From the NCBI RefSeq assembly GCF_020080835.1, contig NC_058161.1, forward strand, positions 4,836,001-4,900,000: a stretch of 64,000 nucleotides of DNA, read 5' to 3'. The DNA is from Cotesia glomerata (lineage: Eukaryota; Arthropoda; Insecta; Hymenoptera; Braconidae). Positions within the stretch are counted from its first letter, which is position 1; the number at the start of each line of letters is the position of its first letter. Below are positions 1 through 10,900 of the stretch, one piece after another. The translations under genes and the position numbers were made by a program. The notes under the pieces were generated by a model. It saw only the letters and a program-made list of their open reading frames with translations, was not told where the DNA came from and searched no databases.

Positions 1-1590
1 TGGAGTGATTCCGGCCTTCTCCGTGGATAAAACCCAAAAATAAGAAATTCTCGTTAAACTAGAAGATATTGTCCGTAGGATGACCCACGGTCGAAAAAAA
101 ATATCAAAAATTGAAAAAATGGTGGCGTTTTAAAAAAAAAAAAGTTAAATTTTACCCAAAATTTTGGTCGTTTTTGGCTTGCCAAAATTCGATTTTTCAT
201 CAGATCAAAAAATTAGAGGGTCATCGTATGGAGAATTATATACAAAACATACAGAAAAAAATTTGGTAGTGATCGGATCATTTGTCTTCGAGTAATCACT
301 CCAGCAAATTCAAAAAATGCTGTTTCGAGAAAAACACGTTTTTCTGTAGCTAATGCAACGATCTAACTGCTGAATGGCTACTCTTAAAATGGCTGTAACT
401 CAAAACCTATTTCAGATATCGATTTAAAATTTGAGTATGTTATTTTTAAAAGTATAATCTATCGAAATATGAAAAAAAAAAAAAAAACGATTTTTTGAAA
501 ATTTTACACTGGTTGTACCCCTTGAAAAGTTAAGAAAAAATAAATTCATATCAACGTGAGACCAAGCGGTATGTCTTCAAGTTAATAAATTTAGCCTCAT
601 AGTTTTTCTAAACTGATTTTTTTTTTTACTTCAGATGTATTTACAATTAACAAAAGAGTTTTGTAAGCCATTTAGAACTGTAATTTTAAAAAAGTAACTC
701 AAAAAGAACTTTGTTCTTGAGAATTGTTATGATTCTTTAATACCAATATTTTGAGGTAAGTTTGATGACCTAAATTATTTTTGTACATCAGGTACCATCC
801 CACAAAATATCATCGGTATTATCAAAGTTTAATTTTCAGCCTTGGTCATAGTTTATAAATTTTTTTATTATTAAGTTATGTTAAAAAAAAATGTAAAAAA
901 CCTTTTTTTTTCATTATCTTAGACACAGATGATCCTGACGATAGAGATGGCATTGGACTGATACCCTGATAAATTTATTTTTTCTTAATTTTTCATTCGT
1001 TTTTTCACTTAAATAAATATTTGTTAACATAAATTAAGTTGTGGAGTGATAATTTCTATTACCTTTGCAATTTTTTTTCTTACTCTGACTTATAAATGAT
1101 AATAAACCGAAAAAACAGGATACGCCTTTATGGTTTTAGTAACGCGATATTTATACAAGATAAAGTAGGTATTTAATTTGTACAAGCTGCACCTAATAGA
1201 CATTGTTAGGGTAACCGTAAAAGCAATTACAATTATAAATAATTATAATTTAATAATAAATCGTTAGATAGGCAAAACATTAAGTCAAGTAATTGTTATT
1301 AATAGGTGGTAAATGCGTAAACAAAGGTCACAAGTTCCAACCTTTTCTTGAAGACACTTCTCTGACACCGGTATCTGGAATCCCATAATTTTATACTGGT
1401 TTTTTATTCTACTTATTTACCCACAACCCATTTTACCTTCACACAAGAATTTTATTATTATTTATTTATACTACTGAGTACTTTGATCCTAACGCGATAC
1501 TATTTACTATTTACTACTGTATACTCAACTGTCGAAAATAAACATTAATTATTAAACGTGTGTACTCGAGCTAGCGTTAATAATAAATAC
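1..1590. other. Downstream intron of BicD, AT-rich repeat
   Basis: No coding exon is visible. By position this is the start of the intron after the last BicD exon in the window. The first 310 bases begin with TGGAGTGATTCCGG and contain ATCACTCCA near 295-304, which looks like part of an interspersed repeat whose other end lies outside the window. A short acidic reading at about 924-968 (plus strand) has no supporting splice context and is not called. Confidence 0.5.
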
Positions 1591-4500
1591 CTTGTTACGG
1601 AGGTTTGTTAATTCCATTCGCAATTGCTGGGTTGCGTCAGAAACAGTTAAATTGTCTTCAAGCTCAGCTAGGTCTTTCTGCAACTGCTCAACTTCTCGTG
1701 CAGACATTGTGCTCCATTGATGGTACTGCATAACAGCCTGTTAATAATTAATTCCTTCAGATTAGATATATAATTCCTTAAGCTTTTAAAGCCAATTTAT
1801 TATTTATAGCATTTTAATTTATTTAAATTTTCTCTAAAGAAAATAACTACCAGCTTAATAAAATCATTTTAAATTTAAATAAGTTTTTCACTTTGGCAAT
1901 TGTAAAAACACAAGTATTTTAATTAATAAAAAAAAAAAATAATGCTAAAGTTAGCCGACGTTTTTAATTTTTTTATTTTTTTTAATAATTAAATTAGAAC
2001 AAAAAAATATTTTTAAAAAATTGCACACAGTTTTTCAAATTTTTTACAAATGAACATTTTTTTTTAATTTTTTTTATAATCATTTTTTCAATAAAAAAAA
2101 TTATAAAAATTTTTAGGTGTCGGCTAACTTAATTTTCATAAAAAAAAATACTTTTTTTTTTAACTTATAAAAATATTTTAAAATTTAATAAAAATATCTG
2201 AAATATTAAAATTCAATTTCTCGTTTATGAATTCAATAATTCGCGACCCAAATGCCAAAAGGGCGTACAAAAAATTTTTTTACCACCAATTAAAACAATC
2301 TGGAAATCGGTTGACCGTGGAGGCCAACCCTAGAACTTCCTGCTAAGTTTGCATTTCAAGCATCTTGAAATATGTTTTTTGATTAATATTTGAGCTTTTC
2401 AAGCTCAAAGCACAGTTTTTCACATTTTATTAATCAACGATAACTTTTGAATGTGTCGTTCGATTTTCTTTTTTAAAAAAGCATTCGACGCAGTTTTTCA
2501 AGAACAAAAAATGTATACATAGTTTTGTTATGATTTTTTCACACGCTTTGGAGTTATTTTTAAAAAACGTAAAAATTCAAATTTTTTTTTAATTTCTTTG
2601 GAATGGCTTGCTGAATTAACTCTTAAATCTAATCAGATATACGTTTTGATATACCCTTTCTAATGACGTGTCGTAGAACTCAATCGGTTGATTCGTTTTT
2701 GAGAAACCGTAAGACATCCGGTGAAAACTTGACTTTTAAAAATCGGACCGAAATCAATAACTTCCCATTATTGAAAATTTTCAATTTTCTTAGCGGGAAG
2801 TTACAAATATATATTTATATGAAATATCGTGAATACAGTTACCAGTACTTATTTTTATTTTTTTGGTAACTTTTTTTTAAAAAACTAAAATGTTGAGTAG
2901 CTAACTTCAGGGTGTCGGTTTTTCGTGACGGTGTGCGCGCGCATCGCAAAAATTTACCCTCATTATTTTTGCCTAACGCGCCAAAAGAAGTATAACTTCA
3001 AAAATTTATACGCCCTTTTGGCACTGCAAAAATATTTGAAAATTTAATAAAAATATCTGAAATATTAAAATTCAATTTCTCGTTCATAAATTCAATAATT
3101 ATTGATCTGATAAATTTATTCAATTTTAATAAAATAATTATCGTTCTTTGAATCAATAACTAAAATTGAATCAGATACCTGACATGCAAGTGTCTAGCAA
3201 CCTAGAGTTAACTTTTAAAAATATACTATATAAATAAAGGATAAAATTACTTGAGTGAGTTTATCGATGGCCGTTTCCTCAGTTTGTTTTTCCGGAAGTT
3301 TAGAGTGTAAATGCTGAAGCGACTGAACACGAGCCGCTAACTGAACAATTCTAGCAACAAATGATTGTAATTCCCCCTGACTTTTTTCAACAGCATGCTG
3401 GCTGTCTTTTAAATTCTGTGACAACACGCTTTTTTCCGATTCCGCTAGTTCAAGTTGTTTTTCCAGTTTTTTCAGCTCGTTCAAATGAATTTCCGAAAAC
3501 AAATCAACTTGTTTACCAGCAGCAGATGTCCCGGGTTCTTGAGTTTTTAAATCAGCCTCAATCCGTCTGAGCGCCGGAGAATCGTCTTCTCCATCACTGC
3601 ATATCGTCTGATCATCAGTTATACCGCGTATGAGGGCGAAATTACTTAAATTAAAAATAGACTCGCTATTCATACGTTGGTCCAACTCTTTTTTCAGCGA
3701 ATATTTAGCTTCTCGCTCAGCTTGGAGTGATTCTAGTGCCTCCTCCATCTGTTTCTCCGCTATTTTTTTCAAGTTAGACAGCTCTTCAACTTGACTGTTC
3801 AGCAGCTCGACTTCCTCGCTCAGCCTGCGTATCTCATGCTTCGCACTTTCAAAATCAACTTGACTGGACCTCAGGGTTGATACTTGCTTTTGCAAGGATA
3901 TATTTTCATCCTCAAGCTCTGTATAATCCTGGAGCAATCTTGTCTCACGAAATCGGCACTCTCGTAATTCAGTCCGTAAATTTTTACGTTCAACTTCAGC
4001 TTGCTCATGATTTTTACCCACATCTTCACGTTCTTGCAACGCGTGATCACGTTCTACCTGTACTCGTTCTAATTCATGTCTTAATTGTTTTGTTTCATTC
4101 TCTAATTCAATTATCAACGATTGTAGTGATGTTTCACGTGCCGCTGACTCACATAAAAGGCTTTCTTCCTGCTCAATACCACTTCTGGTTGTCAATTTCG
4201 TTGTGTTTTGAAATTTAGCTAGAGCCTAAATAAAAAAAATATATTTAATTAAAAATAATATTATTCCCACTAATTAAATTTATTAATTAAGGGGGAACAC
4301 TACTGTGACGGTCGAAAAAAAGAGGTGATTTTCGGGAATTTTTTTGACAGGGAAAATAAAGGAATTTGGGGATCGGATTTTTTTTATTTTATTAAGGGTA
4401 CATTAAATTTTATTACCCTAAATTTTTATTAAAAAATATTTAACTATTACAAAGTTATTAAGGAAGTTCGAGCGTAACTAATGAGTCAAAATAATGTTAA

Positions 4501-5876
4501 CATTTTTTTTTATTTTAGTTTTCCCAATATTCGTAAAAATTCTTTATTTTAATTTAAAATAACTTAAACAATTTAATAATTGGTGATTTTTACTTATTTA
4601 ATAAATTAAAGTAATAAAATTACTTTGGTATTTATTACTTGCCGGAATAAATAAACAAATTTGGCAATAACGCGCTTGATTATACCTATAACAGAGACGT
4701 GGAGGAGTGTGTAAGTTAAACATTTCTCTCTCTGTAACTATATTTTTATCTTTATTTGAATAAATGGCTGACGATAAACGAGTTACAAACATAAAATTTG
4801 ACTTTAAATATTTCAAAAATTATATCGGTAATCTATTATTATTAAATTGTTTTTATATTTTGCAGTAGTCCAAGTTTCTTGTGTATAGTTTTTTATCCGT
4901 TAAAGTTGGGAGGTTAATATTGAATAAAATAATTAAAGTCTCGACAAAACGTTTGTCCGCCATAAGAGCCCGTGTATAAGGATATAAAATTTGTGATTTT
5001 TAAAATTTAATATCTAAGTAACTAAGCGGTAAATCTTTTTTAAATTTTTGGATTAGATAAATTACGTATTTATTTATACGTATACTTAATTTCAAAGCTC
5101 AAAGTTGGAAATTATTTTTTACATTAGATTCACTCGAACCTCCTTAACAATCTCGTAGAGCACTAGAAAAAATTTCTCCCTCCATGGTCGGTTCGATAAC
5201 TCAAAAACGGATCAGATGAAAATAAAAATGGAATTTAAAAAATTTTTATTTTAAAGATTTTTTTAGCCGGGTTAAAAAAAAACAGTAAGAATTGTGAGAA
5301 AATTTTCAATCAGTCGTCATTTTTTTTAAAATTAAAATTTTCAAAATTCCGTACGTAAGACGATAACTACATCCTTACTAATTAAAAAGCAATTTGGGTT
5401 TTTATTTTCATCTGATCCGTTTTTGAGTTATCGAACCGACCATGGAGGGAGAAATTTTTTCTAGTGCTCTACGAGATTGTTAATAACTTCGTAATAATTA
5501 AATATTTTTTAATAAAAATTTAGGGTAATAATTTTTAATGTACCCTTAATAAAATAAAAAAAAATCCGATCTCCAAATTCCTTTACTTTCCCTGTAAAAA
5601 AAATTCCCAAAAATCAGCTCTTCTTTTCGATCGTCACAGTGGTGTTCCCCCTTAAATCAACCTTACCTCTTGTGTAATATCAAGCTCATGCTTGGTATTC
5701 TCATAGAGTGCTTCAAGCTCGTTACATTTTTGCTCCAAGGCAGACTTTTCCTCCAAAAGAGCAAGCCCATATTGTGCTGATTGAATTTTTTCGGTCGACG
5801 CAAGGTCAAGCTCACGTGAAAGTCTTTCAATTTCCGCTCTTAGATCCATTACTCGGTCTTCAGTTACCGTGGCCAT
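1591..5876 (-). CDS. BicD: Bicaudal-D dynein adaptor, 5' part (3 exons)
   Basis: BicD is a coiled-coil adaptor that links cytoplasmic dynein/dynactin to cargo (mRNPs, Rab6 vesicles, nuclear pore). Exons read from the minus strand are 5876-5667, 4225-3251 and 1737-1591, all phase 0, with GT donors and AG acceptors. Together they give 444 residues: residues 1-70 carry LRAEIERLSRELDLAS and ALLEEKSALEQKCNELEALY; exon 2 opens with ALAKFQ and carries ENISLQKQVSTLRSSQVDFE, AKHEIRRLSEEVELL and DLFSEIHLNELKKLEKQLE. These match fly BicD as I know it almost block for block. The start ATG at 5876 sits just ahead of the conserved coiled coil. Exon 3 ends with NLRNK at a GTATTT donor. The remaining coiled coil and the cargo-binding C-terminus lie left of position 1. 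Intron 1 is almost filled by a foldback element that starts 11 bases after the exon 1 donor. Confidence 0.95.
1944..2140. mobile_element. MITE, AAAGTTAGCCGAC family, in BicD intron 2
   Basis: About 200 bp. The left end reads CTAAAGTTAGCCGACG and the right end GTCGGCTAACTTAATTTTC, with T- and A-rich arms between. This family recurs throughout the window, usually at 170-270 bp, and carries no coding capacity. Confidence 0.8.
2169..3100. mobile_element. TIR element between 73-bp direct repeats
   Basis: A nearly identical 73-base block is present at 2169-2241 and 3028-3100 in the same orientation, with about three differences. Just inside are inverted ends: TGCCAAAAGGGCGTA near 2251 and its complement TACGCCCTTTTGGCA near 3010-3023. 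The interior carries the GGGAAGTT sequence also found around 21130-21190. Either a TIR element landed in a pre-existing duplication, or the 73 bases are part of the element. Confidence 0.6.
4291..5651. mobile_element. 1.36-kb foldback element with TTAA duplication
   Basis: Left end GGGGGAACACTACTGTGACG, right end CGTCACAGTGGTGTTCCCCC, bounded by TTAA at 4287-4290 and 5652-5655. The arms pair for about 200 bp; a second inverted pair lies inside (CCATGGTCGGTTCGATAACT near 5181, complement near 5426). TTAA duplications are typical of piggyBac-type insertion. No transposase is visible, so it is non-autonomous. It fills BicD intron 1 almost up to the donor. Confidence 0.85.
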
Positions 5877-5962
5877 GATATATTATTATTATTTACTCAG
5901 TTTCGTAATTTAAAAAGTCAGTTATTTATAATTAATTAATAAATAATATAATAAATTAAACG

Positions 5963-5996
<34 letters not shown>
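5963..5996. repeat. A34 homopolymer upstream of BicD start
   Basis: Uninterrupted run of 34 A on the plus strand (T on the BicD sense strand), 87 bases upstream of the BicD ATG and so probably in the 5' UTR or proximal promoter. Confidence 0.9.
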
Positions 5997-5997
<1 letters not shown>

Positions 5998-6640
5998 AAA
6001 TCAATACAATACTATAGCCTGGATTATTTTTATCCAGTTGTCAGTTAGCAATAAAAAATCTCGTCCGTTTAAATAATAATTAATCGTTACCGTAAGTTGA
6101 TTGTGTTAATTAGAGTGGACATGAGGAGGTCCCGAGGCGACAACAAATACCTGAGCATTATCACTATCCCGTTTATTGGGTGGCGTATTTTATTGGCTGA
6201 TACAATGTTGATGTTGATTATGATAATTGTGTTATTTTAATTATAATTATTATCCTGCCTGGCACTTCGATTTCGGGTATTTTTATCTCACACGTACACA
6301 GCCGACACCCACGTTTTTATAATTTACCCCCCTTTACATCGACACTTTAGGAGACTACCGTATATACCCGACAAGTGTACTCCTTTTTCGGCATTCACAT
6401 GTCCTGTTAAATGGACTCTTTTGACGGATGTGAATGGACACCGTGATTCGTATATCGCAGTGTGATGGATAAGGTGCAACGCGAGTGCCGACGAGGCTCG
6501 TCAGGAAGCCAACACACCGCTGTAGCTGCTTTCTGGTTTACACTTCACGAGCGACAGACCGAACATGTCTGCCGAGGTTGATTTAAAATTTTCTTACTGC
6601 GCATGCGCGGGCTTAAGGAGAGTTTCCATAAATATTTTAT
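5997..6640 (-). promoter_or_regulatory. Probable BicD promoter/5' UTR region with NRF1-like site
   Basis: This stretch is clearly less AT-rich than its surroundings and has no good reading frame, as expected for a promoter and 5' UTR. It contains the palindrome TGCGCATGCGC at 6598-6608, a near-perfect NRF1 (insect Ewg) site. Transcription start is not placed. Confidence 0.45.
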
Positions 6641-7733
6641 GAAAATTAATTTAACAGATATTTAAGAATTTTTATAATTAATAAATTACCGCATAAATAA
6701 AATAAGAAAAAATTGACATTTAGAAGATTTAATAAATTAAAAATTTAATTTTTTTTAAATAATTTTTTTGTTGAATAAAATTAAAAAATAGTCAAGTGGC
6801 AGCTAATTAATATCATGAATATTTTTTGAATTTTTGTTACTTCTTTTTTGTTTTAACAAAGTTTTTGATTATTTTAATAAAAAAAAAAATCTAATTTTTT
6901 TTTATAATTAATTTAGCAGATACTTAATAATTTTAGGGATTTTTTTAACAAATAAATTATGGAAAAAAAAAATTAACATGTAGAAATTTAAAAAAATTAA
7001 AAATGCAAATTTTAGAAAATAATTTTTTGGAACAAATTTGTTTATTAAAAAAAAAAATTAAAAATGGTCAAGTGATGGCTAAATTTAATATCATAATTTT
7101 TTATAAAAACAAATTTTTTCTTACAAAAAAATTAAATGTTTAAGAGAAATTAAATGATATTGAAATTAATAAAAAACTTTTATGAAAATTAAATTGGCTG
7201 ACGTCTGAAAATTTTTATAATTATTATTATTCAAAAAATTTAATAAAAATTGGTTAAAAGTCTGCTAATTTTAGTATCATAAAATTTTTATGATAATAAA
7301 GTTAGCCAAAATTTTTAATTTAGTGATTTTGCTTTGTTTATTGAATTAGAACTAAAAAATATTTTTTTAAAAGTGCACTTAAAAGTTTTTAAAATTTTTT
7401 ACAAATGAAATTTTTTTTTAATAATTTTTTCAATAAAAAAAATTATAAAAATTTTTAAATGTCGGCTTACTTAATTTCCATAAATTTTAAGTATTTCTTC
7501 ATCAAATTAATTATAAAGAAAATGAGAAAAAATTTACTACATAGAAATCAATTATCATTAAGGTTATTAACTAGGATTCAATTTATATTTATAAATCGAA
7601 ATTTAATTAGAATAAATAAAAAAATAAAAAATTTATTTTGCCAATTAAAAGAATTTTTTCTCAAAAAATAAAAGATATAAAAAGTGTAAACTAAAATTGG
7701 ACGATCTATTACAAGAAATTAATAATTAGACTC
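6641..7733. other. Spacer between BicD and NDUFV1 filled by MITE remnants
   Basis: No gene seen. The sequence is A/T tracts with several decayed copies of the AAAGTTAGCCGAC family, for example around 6617-6820, 6890-7090 and 7183-7285. The best copy, 7294-7481, is listed separately. Confidence 0.6.
7294..7481. mobile_element. MITE, AAAGTTAGCCGAC family
   Basis: Left end AATAAAGTTAGCCAAAATTT, right end ATGTCGGCTTACTTAATTTC; same length and internal layout as the copy at 1944. Confidence 0.7.
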
Positions 7734-7739
7734 TTTATT
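7734..7739 (-). terminator. NDUFV1 polyadenylation signal
   Basis: AATAAA on the minus strand, about 180 bases after the NDUFV1 stop codon, in the sequence AAAAATAAAGAGTC. Confidence 0.5.
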
Positions 7740-7917
7740 TTTGTACAGAATTAGTAAAAATTATTACATGTCTTCACTATTTACCTACCAACTGTTACTT
7801 AATTATTAAATATAATAATAATAACAGAAGCAGTATGAAAATACTGTGTAAAAATATTCCATACAAAAAGTATACTGAGATTCTTCAAATAAATATCTAA
7901 CTTTCTAAACTTAATCT

Positions 7918-10900
7918 TTAATTAGTAGCAGACGCTTTATGTTTAAGCATCCTCTCTTCAATTACAGGTCTGAAGTGTCGAATGAGTCCTTGAACTGGCC
8001 AAGCAGCGCCATCAGCAAGAGCACAAATTGTGTGTAATTCAATTTGCTTTGTGAGTTCCCATAACATGTCAATTTCATGCACCTCTGCGTTTCCTTGGAC
8101 AAATCTATAAAATTAAACCAGTTGTACAAACGCAAACAAATATTTTCACCAAATTAAACTTACCGATCCATTATTTTGTTCATCCAGGAAATTCCTTCAC
8201 GGCAAGGGGTACATTGACCACAAGACTCATGTTTATAGAAGCTGATAAGCCGAGCAATCGCCTTGATCACATCAGTTTGTTTGTTCATTACTATAACAGC
8301 TGCAGTACCAAAAGAGCTTTGCACCCTGACCAGGTCGTCAAAGTCCATGAGAACGGTATCACACACACTGAAATAAATTTTAATAATAAATATATCTTCA
8401 ACTTTTCATTAATAAAAAATAATTTTAATATTAATATTACTTCTTAGGAATAATAGGTGTTGATGATCCACCAGGAATGACTCCTAGCAAATTATCCCAT
8501 CCTCCAATGACACCACCAGCATGCCTTTCAATCAAATCTTTCAGAGGAACCGACATTTCTTCTTCTACAGTACAAGGATTGTTAACATGACCAGAAATAT
8601 TAAATAACTTCGTTCCATGATTTCTTGCGCGACCAAAAGAAGCAAACCAAGATCCTCCACGACGGCAAATAGTCTAGAAATAATTTCAACATCAAAATTA
8701 ATTACTTTAGGTAGTTGTCATGGTACAATATCGTCAAAAAATGAGAGATTATATATACGCGCCGCAAAAGTATATGAGCTTGCTAATAAAATAATTTTAT
8801 TTTTATCCTTGATTAAAAAACCGGCCTAAATGGTTTCACCAATAATTTTCATTAAAATAAAATAATGGGTGTCAATGATCGGAAAAATTAGAGAGCGAGG
8901 TGATTTTTTATTCTTATTTTTATTTAACAGATTTAATTAGAAAATATTTGAAACTTAGTATACAATTATAATTGTTGGCAGATAAATTATTTATTTCGAG
9001 TTTATATGGAATTACTTTAGAATTCGGATATTTTCAAAGTGGCTGTTACATATAGAATACATAATTTTTTCCAATAGTGGAATTGTCATTTAAAATTATT
9101 AAAACAAAATTTTCTGCTTCGTTTTCGGAAATCCACATAGGTTTTTATGTTCATATGGACTTACGATAAGAACAGATCCAAACCTACAGGTAAGGTGCAG
9201 ATAAGATCCATACAAATACAAATAACATTATAATCCGATTAATTCCAATAAAGAAACCCCGCTATGATGGACTTACATATAGATTCCAAATCTCACTCTA
9301 TCTGGAAGTTTTTTATTTCAGATTGATTACATTATATAAGCTATGATAGATTTTATTGTTGCATATGAGTCTGTATTGGATGTTTTCAACAGGGTAGTAA
9401 CTATCAAAAACTCTTATGAACGAGTCCTAGTGTAGATTGTTGAGGTACTCAACAATTTCTAACACTAGTTCATACGGCAACGCTATAGCTTCTTGAAGAG
9501 AAGAAATTTTCTTCAAATTTTCGAGATGTTTCAATCCGTCCGTAGCATATTTTATCCTCCTTATAATTGAACTATGACAATACTCATAGAAATCAGTGTT
9601 ATCATCCGACCTCTTGTAACTACTGAAACTTTCGTAAAAGTCATCCAGTAAACTGTTTTCTTGCGCCAATAATCTTAATTTTTTATCGTCATGAGCTAGC
9701 ATTAGAAAATCAGTCATTTTTATTTTTTTATCGCCGAATTCAATAATTATATTCAGGGAATATAATTTAGTGATTTCTCTGTAGAAGTAATTTACAATGT
9801 CATTGATTTCTTCGTCGCTGGCAATTAATTGGTTCATTAATTTTATTTCTTCTTTTGGAACAGGTAATTTAAATTAACGCCTAAAGACCAGATCTTTTAA
9901 AGCAACTTCGATGCATTTTTCTCGATTTTCTTCGATTGCTGCCAGACAATGACGTTGCTCAATTTTTGGGACCTTGCGTATTAAGTTATTATCAGAGTTT
10001 TTCATCGATAGGAAGTGTGGCGTAGTGTAAAACTCTAGATAGGGACATGGAAGTATAATAAGGTAAAAACTGTTCTAGTATATCTGGAGTACATCTGTAA
10101 GTTGCTAGATTAGGTAAAAATGTTCCCGGGCCATTATTTATCAGTGCAGATATGTCAGCGCCCGACTCTAATAACACCATAAGAAAATTGTAGGCATTGG
10201 TTCTGAACACCGTATCTTTGTGAAAACGAAAATTTCCACATTTTTTAGGATGGAATGGATAATGAGATAGCGGTACATCATCATCATCATCGCGATGGTT
10301 TATCAGCTTATCTCTCAATATTGGATCCTTAACATGTAACATAAATCTGTTAATGGTATAAATATCGCCTTTTTCCACAAGGTACACCAGCAATGTTTTA
10401 TTTGTCAGGCTTATAATATTTACGTTACATTCTTCAAAAAGCCAAATTTTTTTCGTTTCATCATTCAAAATAAGATAAGCAACTAGTGGAATTCTGTTGC
10501 AACTCTGCAACAGAACTGCAGAGAGCGTATGCAATCAATGTTAAATATTCAATTTTCAATTGAATTAATCTCGGGTTATAGGTGGTCAATCGACTTCAAA
10601 TTTTTAGGGTAATTGTATTATCGTGTTTTTAATAAGTATACAAAAATTCAGAATTTTCTGACGGTATTCCTTAACCACGACAACTATATATGGGTGATTC
10701 TCTGTAAGGATGTTTTTTGCTGTCCCAGGCATTTTTTTATTAGAAAAATTGTTATTTTGTTAGTAAAAAAAATTTATTACGAAAGTAAAAAAACATTTCT
10801 ATTTGGAGCATTGAAATCTAAAATGAAATAAATTTTGGTTTTTTTGCTATAAATTCGTAAGCCACCGAAATAACAGTCCCCTGGGCTGTCCCATTTCCAA

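Noticed and set aside
924..968. Acidic reading TDDPDDRDGIGLIP after a possible acceptor
   Set aside because: Too short, no donor, wrong strand for BicD, no family recognised.
7459..7671. 70-codon plus-strand frame between BicD and NDUFV1
   Set aside because: Begins within a MITE end and is rich in Ile/Lys/Asn/Phe as expected for AT-rich non-coding DNA.
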